From the NCBI RefSeq assembly GCF_018613805.1, contig NZ_JAGGPL010000003.1, forward strand, positions 868,001-932,000: 64,000 bases of DNA, read 5' to 3'. Shown here piece after piece: positions 46,585-55,847 of this stretch (its first letter is position 1; every line of letters begins with the position of its first letter). The stretch is from Arthrobacter sp. ISL-48. Lineage in GTDB: Bacteria > Actinomycetota > Actinomycetes > Actinomycetales > Micrococcaceae. Under the pieces are notes generated by a model that saw nothing but the letters and a program-made list of their open reading frames with translations, made no database searches and was not told the DNA's origin. Both the position numbers and the translations under genes were made by a program.

Positions 46585-47370
46585 TTGAAAACACGCCTAC
46601 TGGGAGGCATCGCCGCGCTACTGGTTGCAATAATCGGCACAGTCCTCCTCATAACATATGTTCAAAATGCGGATCAAAGGGCCATGGCAGGTACGGAGAC
46701 ATCAGAGGTCCTCGTAGTGCAAAAGGCCATTCCCGCCGGGACTCCGGTCAGCGGATTCACTGATTCCGTCGCCAAGAAGCCCATCCAGAAATCAACCCTC
46801 ACTGAGGGCACAGTCAGCAACCTGGCCGATCTGGGTTCGAAAGTTACTGCTGTCGCGCTGGTTCCGGGCGAGCAACTCCTTTCCAGCAGGATGGTGGACG
46901 CGGATTCGTTCCTGGGGCCCTCACGGGTCGCGGTCCCAAGCGGTATGCAGGAGATTTCGATAAAACTGCCCATCGATCGGGTCGTTGGCGGAAAGATCAA
47001 TGCTGGCGACACCGTGGGGGTCTTTATCTCGCTGCAAGAATCCTCTACCAGCGGAGCAGTAGACGTTGCAACAAAAGCTCAAGGTACACAACTTACGTTC
47101 CACAAAGTCCTGGTCACGGCCGCCCAATTCAGCAACGGCACCCCAGCACAGCCCGACGCTGCCCAGCAAGGGCAAGCTCAGGCCTCACTCAATTCCAGCA
47201 ATAGCAACCAAAATGACGGCACCTACCTGGTCACAGTCGCCCGAAACTCAGTCGACGCCGAGCGGCTGGTGTACGGAATCGAATTCGGCAAAATCTACCT
47301 ATCCAAGGAACCGGCCGAAGCAACCGAAGGAACTGCCGGCGTTGTAGACAAGACGAGGGTGTTCCGATGA
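46585..47370 (+). CDS. cpaB: CpaB/RcpC-like pilus assembly protein with SAF domain, first cluster
   Basis: This 261-residue protein has an N-terminal TM (residues about 5-26, LLGGIAALLVAIIGTVLLITY). A SAF domain follows (VLVVQKAIPAGTPVSG). The RcpC/CpaB region after it has VPGEQLLSSRMV and ISIKLPIDRVVGGKINAGDTVGVF. In Gram-negatives this protein works with the secretin; here there is no outer membrane and it probably acts at the cell wall. The TTG start has AAGGGGA upstream. It overlaps cpaE by 4 bp. Confidence 0.85.
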   Translation: MKTRLLGGIAALLVAIIGTVLLITYVQNADQRAMAGTETSEVLVVQKAIPAGTPVSGFTDSVAKKPIQKSTLTEGTVSNLADLGSKVTAVALVPGEQLLSSRMVDADSFLGPSRVAVPSGMQEISIKLPIDRVVGGKINAGDTVGVFISLQESSTSGAVDVATKAQGTQLTFHKVLVTAAQFSNGTPAQPDAAQQGQAQASLNSSNSNQNDGTYLVTVARNSVDAERLVYGIEFGKIYLSKEPAEATEGTAGVVDKTRVFR

Positions 47371-48572
47371 GCCGCTTTGTTCTAATCACACCGAACTCCG
47401 ATTTTGAACGCCGTGTCCGGATGGCCACCGCCGGCATGCCGGGGTCCCTCCACTACTTCCAAGCGGATTACCTTCCGGCTGGCCCCGAGGAGGTCCTGAA
47501 GCAACTCGTCGGGGAGCCTCCGGAAGTCTTCATCCTCGGTCCAGGACTGCCGGAAGATGATGCCCTGAAGTTTGCCGCTGTCATGGATCTCCAATACCCG
47601 GAAATAAGCATGATTCTGGTGGCCGGGGAATCTTCCGACATCGCCATCCATGCAATGCGGGCAGGTGTAAGGGATCTCCTTGATCCCTCGGCGGAAGCGG
47701 ACCACATCCGCATCATCGTGGAACGGGCTAGCCTGGCGGCAGCGGGCCGTCGCCGCGGCCTGGCGCCGAGCAGCTCTGAGCACCATGAGCACGCCGACGG
47801 CGGTCGTATCATCGCAGTCATTTCCCCCAAGGGCGGCGTGGGCAAGACCACTGTGGCGACCAACATCGCTATCGGCCTGGGTCAGTTCTCCCCTATGGGC
47901 GTAGTCATCGTGGATCTCGATCTACAGTTTGGCGATGTTGCAAGTGGCCTCATGCTGGATCCTGAACACACCATCACGGATGCCGTGGTGGGCGCAGCAA
48001 GCCAGGATTCCATGGTCCTCAAGACCTACCTCAGTGTGCACCCGGCAGGAATCTATGCCCTGTGCGCTCCACGGAACCCGGTGGAAATGGACAGGATCAG
48101 CGGCGAGAACATCACACACCTGCTGAACCAGCTTAAGCAGGAGTTCCAGTACATCGTCGTTGACACAGCACCGGGTCTCGGCGAGCACGTTCTGGCAACG
48201 TTGGACCTGGCTTCTGACGCGGTCTGGATCTGCGGTATGGATATCCCCAGCATCCGGGGCCTTCGCACAGGAAGCCAGATCCTAGCCGAACTGAACCTGC
48301 TGCCGGAGCGCCGTCACGTGGTGCTCAATATGGCTGACCGACGGAGCGGCCTCACCCTGCAGGACGTCGAAGCCACGATCGGAGCGCCAGTCGACGTCGT
48401 GTTGCCTCGGTCACGCAACCTTCCGTTTGCCACCAATAAGGGCGTACCTGTCCTTCAGGAGGGCAGTCGGGACCCGGCCGCCAAAGGACTTCGGCAGCTA
48501 GTAGACCGTTTCAAACCCAATTGGGAAGCCAGACCACATAAGAAATTGCACCGAAGGGCGGTAGTACAGTGA
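47367..48572 (+). CDS. cpaE: CpaE/TadZ-like ATPase, first cluster
   Basis: This 401-residue protein has a receiver-like N-terminal domain (1-125) that lacks the phospho-accepting Asp: FILGPGLPEDD stands where LxLDxxxP is expected. A ParA/MinD-type ATPase follows with the deviant Walker A SPKGGVGKTT (153-162), IVDLDLQFGDVASGL and VVDTAPGLGE. TadZ proteins place the pilus machine at its site in the cell. It overlaps cpaB and cpaF by 4 bp each. Confidence 0.9.
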   Translation: MSRFVLITPNSDFERRVRMATAGMPGSLHYFQADYLPAGPEEVLKQLVGEPPEVFILGPGLPEDDALKFAAVMDLQYPEISMILVAGESSDIAIHAMRAGVRDLLDPSAEADHIRIIVERASLAAAGRRRGLAPSSSEHHEHADGGRIIAVISPKGGVGKTTVATNIAIGLGQFSPMGVVIVDLDLQFGDVASGLMLDPEHTITDAVVGAASQDSMVLKTYLSVHPAGIYALCAPRNPVEMDRISGENITHLLNQLKQEFQYIVVDTAPGLGEHVLATLDLASDAVWICGMDIPSIRGLRTGSQILAELNLLPERRHVVLNMADRRSGLTLQDVEATIGAPVDVVLPRSRNLPFATNKGVPVLQEGSRDPAAKGLRQLVDRFKPNWEARPHKKLHRRAVVQ

Positions 48573-50053
48573 ATCTCTCTCGCAGGCTCGATCAAGTGCG
48601 CGGCACGGACTCACCGCCGCCCCTCACCGAGGTCGTGCCACAAAATCCATTCACGGCATCGAGTGCCCCGTCCGAGCCGGCGACCCTTGGGCGGATCCAC
48701 GAAGCCAAGGCGGCCGAGAGCGCCAGTGCCGCGGACCTCGTGGTACTGACCCAGACGGCTGCAGCATCCAGTGGTGCCCTAGGTGCCCTTAAGGAGCGTG
48801 CCAGCCAGGCACTCTATGAACGCCTTGGCGCGCGCATCACCGATTCCTCCCTTGAAGAGGCGGAGCTGCATCAATACGTCAAGGACGAACTCAAGATCGT
48901 GGTCGACGAGGAGCAGGTGCCGCTCACCACGTCCGAGCGTCAGCGGCTGATCCGCGAGATCATCGACGACGTCCTGGGCCACGGACCCATCCAGCGTTTT
49001 CTCGATGATCCGACAGTCACCGAAGTTATGGTCAACCGCTTCGACCAGGTGTACGTGGAACGCGATGGCATGCTCTTCATGACCGACACCAAGTTCGCTT
49101 CTGACGACGCATTGCGTCGCGTCATCGAGAGGATCGTTTCGAAAGTCGGACGACGGATTGATGAATCGTCGCCGCTGGTGGACGCCCGCCTAGCCGACGG
49201 GTCCCGCGTCAACGCCATTATTCCCCCGCTGGCCGTCAACGGGCCTGCCCTCACCATCCGGAAGTTCGGACGGGAGGCATTGACTGTGCAGAAATTGATT
49301 GCGTACGGCAGCCTGTCCCCGGATATGGCCGAACTACTTCACGCCTGCGTGCTGGCCCGGATGAACATCATCGTCTCGGGCGGCACAGGTACAGGAAAAA
49401 CCACTCTCCTCAATGCGCTCTCTTCCTTTATCCCGGACTCTGACCGCATCGTGACGATCGAAGACGCCGTTGAGCTCCAACTGCAGCAGGACCATGTCGT
49501 CAGGCTCGAGAGCCGGCCGCCGAATATCGAAGGCAAGGGCGAAGTCGCTATCCGCGACCTCGTCCGGAACTCCCTCCGCATGCGTCCTGACCGCATCGTC
49601 GTCGGCGAGGTACGCGGCGGAGAATGTCTTGACATGCTCCAGGCGATGAATACCGGCCACGACGGATCACTGTCTACCGTCCACGCCAACTCCCCCAGGG
49701 ACGCAATCGCCCGCCTGGAAACGCTTGTACTTATGGCCGGTATGGACATTCCACTCCGGGCCGTGCGGGAGCAGGTGGCCTCGGCCGTGAACCTCATCGT
49801 CCATATCTCCAGGCTCAGGGACGGTACCCGCCGCGTCACCCACATCACGGAAGTCCAAGGGATGGAAGGTGACATCGTCACCCTGCAGGATGCGTTCGTC
49901 TTCGATTACTCGGCGGGTGTGGACGCCAACGGGCGCTTCCTTGGTAAGCCGATACCCACCGGAGTGAGGCCTCGGTTCACCGACAGGTTTGTCGAGCTGG
50001 GTATCAAGATCTCACCCCATGTGTTCGGGGCCCAGCCAGTCAGGGGGCGGTAG
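48569..50053 (+). CDS. cpaF: CpaF/TadA pilus assembly ATPase, first cluster
   Basis: This 494-residue type II/IV secretion ATPase powers Tad pilus assembly (and possibly retraction) as a hexamer. The N-terminal domain contains VLGHGPIQRFLDDPTVTEVMVN. The Walker A VSGGTGTGKTTLLN lies near residues 268-281. The Asp box VTIEDAVELQ, Walker B RPDRIVVGEVRGGE and His box TGHDGSLSTVHANSPRDA are intact. The start is GTG 48569, overlapping cpaE. Confidence 0.95.
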   Translation: MNLSRRLDQVRGTDSPPPLTEVVPQNPFTASSAPSEPATLGRIHEAKAAESASAADLVVLTQTAAASSGALGALKERASQALYERLGARITDSSLEEAELHQYVKDELKIVVDEEQVPLTTSERQRLIREIIDDVLGHGPIQRFLDDPTVTEVMVNRFDQVYVERDGMLFMTDTKFASDDALRRVIERIVSKVGRRIDESSPLVDARLADGSRVNAIIPPLAVNGPALTIRKFGREALTVQKLIAYGSLSPDMAELLHACVLARMNIIVSGGTGTGKTTLLNALSSFIPDSDRIVTIEDAVELQLQQDHVVRLESRPPNIEGKGEVAIRDLVRNSLRMRPDRIVVGEVRGGECLDMLQAMNTGHDGSLSTVHANSPRDAIARLETLVLMAGMDIPLRAVREQVASAVNLIVHISRLRDGTRRVTHITEVQGMEGDIVTLQDAFVFDYSAGVDANGRFLGKPIPTGVRPRFTDRFVELGIKISPHVFGAQPVRGR

Positions 50054-50055
50054 CA

Positions 50056-51006
50056 ATGCCCACCGACGTGCCTGCCAGCATACTGGTCATTGGACTGTTC
50101 CTGGTCTACCTTTCCGTTGGCCTTTTGCTCGGAGTGGTCTTCAAGGGCAAGGCGGGTGTCCCACTCTCACGGCGGCGCCCTGATTCCATCCACTATTCCT
50201 CCGGCCTGACCAGACTGACAGACCAAGCAGTGGGCGCGCTGAATAGGGGTATCAAGAAAAGGCCAACAAGCTTCCTCAGCCGTGTAAAGCTTGAACAGGC
50301 GGGTCTCAACAAAGAGCCAGGCGACTATCTCCTGATCGCCGGGGCAGCAACCTTGGTGGCGGCCGTGACGGGCTTCTTCCTGGGTGGCCTTGGGATCAGT
50401 ATCCTGTTCTTACTGCTGGCCCCCTTCGTGCTCTACCTTGCACTGAACAAGCTTATTGCGCGGCGCCGCCGGAAGTTCGACGAGCAAGTCCCGGACACCC
50501 TCCAGATGTTTTCGGGTGGCCTCCGGGCCGGTCACAGCCTTCTGCGGGCAATAGACGCGGCGGCCCAGGAAAACGAGGCGCCCATGGCCGAGGAGTTGAG
50601 CCGAATACTCAATGAGACCAGGATCGGCCGCGACTTGGGGGAGTCCTTGGCGGATGTCTCCCTCAGGACTGCCAGCGAGGACTTTTACTGGATTGCTCAG
50701 GCCATCGAGATTCACCGCGAGGTGGGCGGAGACCTTGCTGAAGTCCTGGATCATGTGGGTGAAACCATAAGGGATAGAAACCAGGTTCGCGGCCAGGTGC
50801 GTGCCCTGAGCGCAGAGGGCAGAATATCGGCTCTGGTCCTGATGGCGCTGCCGATCCTCATGTTCATCGGTTTGGTGCTCTTCAACCCCCTCTACGCCAA
50901 GGTCTTCACGACTACTGTCGCCGGCTTTGCCATGCTGGGTGCAGCCGCGGTTCTTATGTCCGTGGGTGGGCTTTGGCTCAGCCGAATCATCAAGCCCAAA
51001 TACTAG
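50056..51006 (+). CDS. tadB: TadB-like inner-membrane platform protein, first cluster
   Basis: This 316-residue T2SSF-family membrane protein has an N-terminal TM, a pair of TMs around residues 92-135, and a cytosolic T2SSF domain (SGGLRAGHSLLRAIDAAAQE, IHREVGGDLAEVLDHVGETIRDR). Two C-terminal TMs follow. It forms the assembly platform with TadC. The ATG lies 2 bp after cpaF. Confidence 0.9.
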   Translation: MPTDVPASILVIGLFLVYLSVGLLLGVVFKGKAGVPLSRRRPDSIHYSSGLTRLTDQAVGALNRGIKKRPTSFLSRVKLEQAGLNKEPGDYLLIAGAATLVAAVTGFFLGGLGISILFLLLAPFVLYLALNKLIARRRRKFDEQVPDTLQMFSGGLRAGHSLLRAIDAAAQENEAPMAEELSRILNETRIGRDLGESLADVSLRTASEDFYWIAQAIEIHREVGGDLAEVLDHVGETIRDRNQVRGQVRALSAEGRISALVLMALPILMFIGLVLFNPLYAKVFTTTVAGFAMLGAAAVLMSVGGLWLSRIIKPKY

Positions 51007-51018
51007 GAGGTGGAAGAG

Positions 51019-51894
51019 ATGCAACCCATCGCACTGGCAGCAATCCTGGCCATCATAGTTCCGATTTCAGGCATGATTTGGCTGGCATTCACGAGCGACC
51101 GTGCAGGACTCCGCAACATACAAACCAACCTCGGCAGGCGGCAAAGCCAGGCCGGACAGTCATTAAGCGTCAATCAGCAGGTCGCCGCACTATCCCGCCG
51201 CCTCACACCGCACAGCTATGAGGCATGGCTGGACAAGCAGTTGGCGGGTGCGGGGAGGCCCAAGCAATGGCCACTGGCCCGAATCATCATGGTCAAACCA
51301 ATGCTGGCGTTCGGGGGAGCCATCTTAGGCATCCTCATTTTCCTCCTTGCTCCGTCGGCGGGCCGGTTCATGCTTTGCCTGGGTATTGCGGCCCTTTGCT
51401 ACTTCGTTCCCGACATCCTTATCCGGAACCGCGCGCAGAAACGCCGTGAGGAAATCAGGATGGAGCTTCCCAACGCGCTTGATCAGATGTTAATCTCCGT
51501 TCAGGCCGGCCTCGGATTCGAGACCGCAATGGGACGCGCAGGTGAGAACGGCCGTGGCCCGCTCGCGGACGAGCTGATCAGGACGTTGCAGGACATCCAG
51601 GTTGGCCGGTCACGGAAGGAGGCCTACCTTGCGCTCTCCGACCGGGTAGACGTCCCTGACGTGCGCAGCTTTATCCGGGCTGTTGTCCAGGCGGACGCCT
51701 ACGGCATTGCAATCGCTGGTGTCCTGAAGATGCAAGCCAAGGATATGCGAATCAAGCGACGCCAGCGGGCGGAAGAACATGCGATGAAGATGCCGGTCAA
51801 GATGCTGTTTCCATTGATCTTCTTCATTTTGCCGACTCTATTCATCGTGTTGCTGGGGCCCGCCGTGCTCCAGATCATGGCCGCTTTCTCCTAG
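51019..51894 (+). CDS. tadC: TadC-like inner-membrane platform protein, first cluster
   Basis: This 291-residue T2SSF-family protein is the partner of TadB. It has an N-terminal TM, a TM pair near residues 91-135, the cytosolic ELPNALDQMLISVQAGLGFETAMGRAG segment, and a C-terminal TM pair (MLFPLIFFILPTLFIVLLGPAVLQ). ATG 51019 was chosen because AGGAGG lies 8 nt before it. It ends the first tad operon and is followed by a strong terminator. Confidence 0.9.
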   Translation: MQPIALAAILAIIVPISGMIWLAFTSDRAGLRNIQTNLGRRQSQAGQSLSVNQQVAALSRRLTPHSYEAWLDKQLAGAGRPKQWPLARIIMVKPMLAFGGAILGILIFLLAPSAGRFMLCLGIAALCYFVPDILIRNRAQKRREEIRMELPNALDQMLISVQAGLGFETAMGRAGENGRGPLADELIRTLQDIQVGRSRKEAYLALSDRVDVPDVRSFIRAVVQADAYGIAIAGVLKMQAKDMRIKRRQRAEEHAMKMPVKMLFPLIFFILPTLFIVLLGPAVLQIMAAFS

Positions 51895-51953
51895 AAGAAC
51901 CTCCCGCACTTCATCAGCACTCCTCCACCGCGCCGAACGGCGCCCCAAAGACC

Positions 51954-51986
51954 GGACCCCCTCGGCACCCAGAACCGAGGGGGTCC
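51954..51986 (+). terminator. Terminator between the two tad operons
   Basis: GGACCCCCTCGG and CCGAGGGGGTCC form a perfect 12-bp stem with a 9-nt loop, followed by GCTTGCG. It lies 60 bp after tadC of the first cluster and separates it from the second flp gene. Confidence 0.82.
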
Positions 51987-52183
51987 GCTTGCGTGTCCGC
52001 TAGTCCCGATTTCCAAGATTGAGCGCAGGATTCGCGAAGCGAAAGCGCAGGAAATCCGCAGGCGAGGAAGGTTTAGCACAGGATGCTGCAAGTTCCGGTC
52101 AACGCTCCGTCAAGCGTTGCTATTTTCTTTTCAGAGCCGGTGCAGGACCAGCTCCCTCCCCTCAACTCGCTCAGGAGTCTCAA

Positions 52184-52393
52184 ATGCTTTCTCTCTACAC
52201 CAACCTCGCAGTCCGCCTCCGCCTTGACGAAGAGGGCGCCACCGCCGTCGAATACGGCATCATGGTCGGCCTCATCGCCGTCGTGATTATCGTCGCCGTT
52301 ACTCTCCTCGGAGGCACATTGCACGAGACCTTCATGGGCGTCTCTTGCAAGATCAGCGGCAAGACATGGACGGCCGGCGACGTCTGCAATTAG
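52184..52393 (+). CDS. flp: Flp-type pilin, second cluster, with C-terminal cysteines
   Basis: This 69-residue prepilin has the motif DEEG|ATAVEYGIM (Gly18, Glu23-Tyr24) and the helix VGLIAVVIIVAVTLLGG. Its tail differs from the first-cluster pilins: HETFMGVSCKISGKTWTAGDVCN carries Cys55 and Cys68, which could form a disulfide after export. The ATG has CAGGAG upstream. A longer in-frame reading region exists upstream but has no ribosome site or conservation. Confidence 0.92.
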   Translation: MLSLYTNLAVRLRLDEEGATAVEYGIMVGLIAVVIIVAVTLLGGTLHETFMGVSCKISGKTWTAGDVCN

Positions 52394-52446
52394 TAAGGGC
52401 ACCGACTGTCACACCCAGATGTGTCCCGTACATCAACCATGCAAGC

Positions 52447-52470
52447 GGCGGCGGCGATCAGGCCGCCGCC
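52447..52470 (+). promoter_or_regulatory. GC-rich hairpin between flp and tadE of the second cluster
   Basis: GGCGGCGGC and GCCGCCGCC form a perfect 9-bp stem with a 6-nt loop. It has the same relative position as the hairpin between flp and tadE in the first cluster, though the sequence is unrelated. Confidence 0.7.
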
Positions 52471-52513
52471 ACCCTGCTGTCGCGCACCATTGACCTGACG
52501 GAAGGCAGCACCC

Positions 52514-52903
52514 ATGTCCAGGGCATCCGAACGCGGGGCCGTTGCGGTCGAGTTTGCGATTGTGGCTCCCGTCCTGGTCATGCTGCTGCTGGGCATCATG
52601 GAGTTTGGCCGCGCCTACAATGCCCAAGCTTCGCTTTCGGCCGCAGCCCGTGAAGCTGTTCGGGTTATGGCTATCACAGGCAAAACGGCAGACGCCACGA
52701 ACATAGCTAAAAGCGCGGCCTCATCTTTGAGTCCCGGCTTGCAGGGGACAGATATGCATTTCGGTACACCGTGTCCAACAACGATTCCCCCCGGGACAAG
52801 CCCGCAGACCACCCTCACCATCACCTACAACCTGTCCACCATTACGGGAATTGCCGGCCCGTTCACCCTGACCGGCGCAGGAGCCATGCTATGCGTGGGC
52901 TAG
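52514..52903 (+). CDS. tadE: TadE-like minor pilin, second cluster
   Basis: This 129-residue pseudopilin has the processing motif SERG|AVAVEFAIVAPVLVML (Gly8, Glu13) close to the N-terminus. It has the same two C-terminal cysteines as its paralogue (GTPCPTTIPP and GAMLCVG). It overlaps tadG by 13 bp, as in the first cluster. Confidence 0.9.
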   Translation: MSRASERGAVAVEFAIVAPVLVMLLLGIMEFGRAYNAQASLSAAAREAVRVMAITGKTADATNIAKSAASSLSPGLQGTDMHFGTPCPTTIPPGTSPQTTLTITYNLSTITGIAGPFTLTGAGAMLCVG

Positions 52904-53862
52904 GGAGCAATCGATTTAAGTACGACGGGGAGGGCGGCGCGGTAAGTGTGATTGTTGCCTTGATGCTGGTTGCCTTGCTTGGGTTTGGAGCCATAGCTGT
53001 GGACGCGGGCATGCTCTACTCGGAACGCACGCAGCTTCGAAACGGGGCCGACGCTGCAGCTCTGGCGATCGCTCAAACGTGCGCCAAGAGCGCCAGCGAT
53101 CCGGACTGCTCCGTCAGCTCATCCTTGGCGGCAGGGTTCGCCAACGGCAACGCCAATGACGGCCTCAGCAACATCAAATCTACGGTGCTGGACAAGACCA
53201 ACCGCACCGTGACCGTCACTGTTGGCGCCCAGGAATCCGGCCACACTCCCAATCAGGTGTCGCTCTTCTTCGCCCGCGTTTTTGGCCTGAAGACCACCGA
53301 GGTCAATGCGAGCTCCACCGTTAAGTGGGGCACGCCATCCAAGGGCCCGGTCATCCTCCCGCTCGCCATTGCCCACTGCAAATTGAATATTCTGCCGGGC
53401 GGTACGTCAGGCACCGAGCAGGTACTCGAGCAGACGGTGAACGGTTGCGTTGGGATGCCCGGCGGATTTGGATGGATCACCACAACGGGAACACAATGCA
53501 CGATCACTATGACGGCAGGCCTCTCCAACATTCCAGGAATCTGGTTCGCCAGTGACCCCGGCGCCAGCGCGCCGACAGGGTGCTCTGCTGCAGACTTCAC
53601 CCAGATGAACGATAAGACCGTTCTCCTGCCCTTGTATGACCTTGCTACGGGAGTTGGCTCCGCCGGCAAGTACTACGTCAAAGGATTCGCAGCATTTCAC
53701 GTCACGGGCTACCACTTCGCGAGTAACAGCTGGTCCAGGGGCGGGACCGTCGCCAACAAAACGATCCGAGGCTATTTCGTAAAGTTCGTCTCCCTGTCCG
53801 AAGCCTTCGAACTCGGAACTGCCCCGGACTACGGTACGTCCGTTGTCCGTCTTGCCCCGTAG
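52891..53862 (+). CDS. tadG: TadG-like pilus assembly protein, second cluster
   Basis: This 323-residue paralogue of the first-cluster TadG has the N-terminal TM segment VSVIVALMLVALLGFGAIAVDAG, followed by MLYSERTQLRNGADAAALA. Its extracytoplasmic domain contains paired cysteines (QTCAKSASDPDCS and others). The ATG at 52891 has AGGAG 8 nt upstream and lies within the 3' end of tadE. Confidence 0.86.
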   Translation: MRGLGSNRFKYDGEGGAVSVIVALMLVALLGFGAIAVDAGMLYSERTQLRNGADAAALAIAQTCAKSASDPDCSVSSSLAAGFANGNANDGLSNIKSTVLDKTNRTVTVTVGAQESGHTPNQVSLFFARVFGLKTTEVNASSTVKWGTPSKGPVILPLAIAHCKLNILPGGTSGTEQVLEQTVNGCVGMPGGFGWITTTGTQCTITMTAGLSNIPGIWFASDPGASAPTGCSAADFTQMNDKTVLLPLYDLATGVGSAGKYYVKGFAAFHVTGYHFASNSWSRGGTVANKTIRGYFVKFVSLSEAFELGTAPDYGTSVVRLAP

Positions 53863-53889
53863 TCAAACCCATAGATTCAGGAGCAGTCA

Positions 53890-54657
53890 GTGAAGTCACG
53901 AATGTTGGCTGGAGTGGTGGCAGTGCTGCTGGCCCTCGTGGGTGCGGTCATCATCGTCACGTACGCCCAAGGCGCGGATCAGCGGGCGGTCAAGAATTTG
54001 GACCCGGTCGACGTTCTGGTGGTCAAAACTGCCGTACCGGCCGGAACCCCGGTGGAAGCCATGAAGGCATCAGTGGCCGTGGAGCAGTTGCCGGGCACCG
54101 CCGTCGGGAAGACCGCGCTCAAAACGCTTGACGATGCTACCGGCAAAGTGGCCGCCGTGGACCTGATCCCCGGTGAGCAGTTGGTGACCGAGCGACTTGT
54201 TGCACCCGAAGACCTCAAGACCTCAGGCTCGGTCAACGTGCCTGCAGGCCTCCAGGAAGTGTCCTTCCAGCTCGAGCCGCAGCGCGTCATCGGCGGCCGG
54301 TTGGAGGCCGGAGACCACGTTGGCGTCTTCATTTCCATGACTTCCGGCGGCCTTGAGTCCAAGCCCGGTGAAACCACGCAGCTTTCAATTCACAAAGTCC
54401 TGGTGACAGCAGTCCAGCGTGCCCCGGAAGGCGCAGCCGCCAAGCCGGCACCGTCCGCGAGCGCCGAAGCCGAGGCCGATCCGCGCGACGTCAATCTGCC
54501 GACGGGGTCGCTGATGATCACCGTGGCAGTCAACGACGTCAACGCGGACAAGGTTGTCTTCGCCTCCGAGTTCGCCAGTATCTGGCTGAGCAAGGAACCA
54601 CTGGACGCGCAGGACAGCGGACCCAAAATCATGCAGAAGCAGGATCTTTACAAATGA
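53890..54657 (+). CDS. cpaB: CpaB/RcpC-like protein with SAF domain, second cluster
   Basis: This 255-residue protein has an N-terminal TM (MLAGVVAVLLALVGAVIIVTY), a SAF domain (VLVVKTAVPAGTPVEA) and the segment VSFQLEPQRVIGGRLEAGDHVGVF. It is clearly paralogous to the first-cluster protein. A short Ala/Glu-rich insertion lies near residues 180-195. The GTG start has CAGGAG upstream; it overlaps cpaE by 4 bp. Confidence 0.86.
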   Translation: MKSRMLAGVVAVLLALVGAVIIVTYAQGADQRAVKNLDPVDVLVVKTAVPAGTPVEAMKASVAVEQLPGTAVGKTALKTLDDATGKVAAVDLIPGEQLVTERLVAPEDLKTSGSVNVPAGLQEVSFQLEPQRVIGGRLEAGDHVGVFISMTSGGLESKPGETTQLSIHKVLVTAVQRAPEGAAAKPAPSASAEAEADPRDVNLPTGSLMITVAVNDVNADKVVFASEFASIWLSKEPLDAQDSGPKIMQKQDLYK

Positions 54658-55847
54658 GCCGCTTCGTCCTTATCACGCCCGACGCCGACTTTGACGGCCG
54701 TCTTCGCCAGGCCGTTGCCGGCGGTCTTCAGGGCGGCGTGCAGACTTTCTTCACAGCGGTACTGCCAGCCAGCCCTCACGAGCTCTTTGCTTCGCTGGAC
54801 CAGGAACAGCCAGAAATCCTCATCCTAGGCCCCGAAGTACCGGTGGAGGATGGGCTGCGGCTGGCGACAGTGCTGAATGTCCAGTTTCCGGAACTCAGCG
54901 TTATCCTGGTCGGCCATCCGGACCCCGAAGTCCTCCTTCACGCAATGAGGGCCGGCATTCGGGACATGCTCGCCCCCGAGTCTGATCCCGCTCAGATCCG
55001 TGTGCTGTTGCAGCGCACCATCCAGTCCTTCCCGAGACGCCCCGTTCAGTCACCTTCGCTGGCGGCCGAATCCAACAAGGGACTGCTTATAGGAGTCTTC
55101 TCGCCCAAGGGCGGGGTGGGAAAGACCACCATCGCCACGAACATCGCCATTGGACTCGGCAAGATCGCACCTATGGGGGTAGTGATCGTGGACCTCGACC
55201 TGCAATTTGGCGACGTAGCGTCCGGGCTTTACCTCAACCCGGAGCACACAGTCACAGACGCTGTCTCCCCTGCCGCAAGCCAGGACTCCCTGGTCCTGAA
55301 GGCTTTCCTCACTGTCCACCCGGGCGGCATTTACGCACTGTGCGCTCCGCTTAGCCCGATCGACGCCGACGACATCACCCCGGATCAGGTCAGCCGCCTG
55401 CTCGAACAACTCTCAGTGCAATTCCAGTACGTTGTGGTGGACACGGCTCCCGGCCTGCCCGAGATCGGCCTCGCAGCCATGGAGCGCTGCACCGATGTGG
55501 TCTGGGTCAGCGCGATGGACATTCCAAGCGTCCGGGGCCTGCGTTCGGGCCTGGACATCCTCCGGCGCCTGGACATCCTCCCCGAAACCCGGCACGTGGT
55601 CCTGAACATGGCTGAATCCAAGTCCGGACTGACAGTCCAGGACATCGAGTCGACTATCGGCGCGCCTGTGGACGTGAGCATCCCGCGTTCCCGTGCCGTT
55701 GCGTTCTCCACGAACCGAGGCATCCCTGTCCTGCAGGAGCCGGTCAGGGACCCGGCGGTCAAAGGATTCAACCAGCTAGTAAACCGGTTCAACCCCGCCT
55801 GGAGGGCCAGGGCTCAAAAGAAACTTCACCGAAGGGTGGTTGTCTAA
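54654..55847 (+). CDS. cpaE: CpaE/TadZ-like ATPase, second cluster
   Basis: This 397-residue protein has the same architecture as its paralogue. The pseudo-receiver N-terminus has LILGPEVPVEDG instead of a phospho-Asp loop. The MinD/ParA-type ATPase has SPKGGVGKTTIATNIAIGLG, VDLDLQFGDVASGLYL and VDTAPGLPE. The stop abuts the cpaF ATG directly. Confidence 0.9.
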   Translation: MSRFVLITPDADFDGRLRQAVAGGLQGGVQTFFTAVLPASPHELFASLDQEQPEILILGPEVPVEDGLRLATVLNVQFPELSVILVGHPDPEVLLHAMRAGIRDMLAPESDPAQIRVLLQRTIQSFPRRPVQSPSLAAESNKGLLIGVFSPKGGVGKTTIATNIAIGLGKIAPMGVVIVDLDLQFGDVASGLYLNPEHTVTDAVSPAASQDSLVLKAFLTVHPGGIYALCAPLSPIDADDITPDQVSRLLEQLSVQFQYVVVDTAPGLPEIGLAAMERCTDVVWVSAMDIPSVRGLRSGLDILRRLDILPETRHVVLNMAESKSGLTVQDIESTIGAPVDVSIPRSRAVAFSTNRGIPVLQEPVRDPAVKGFNQLVNRFNPAWRARAQKKLHRRVVV

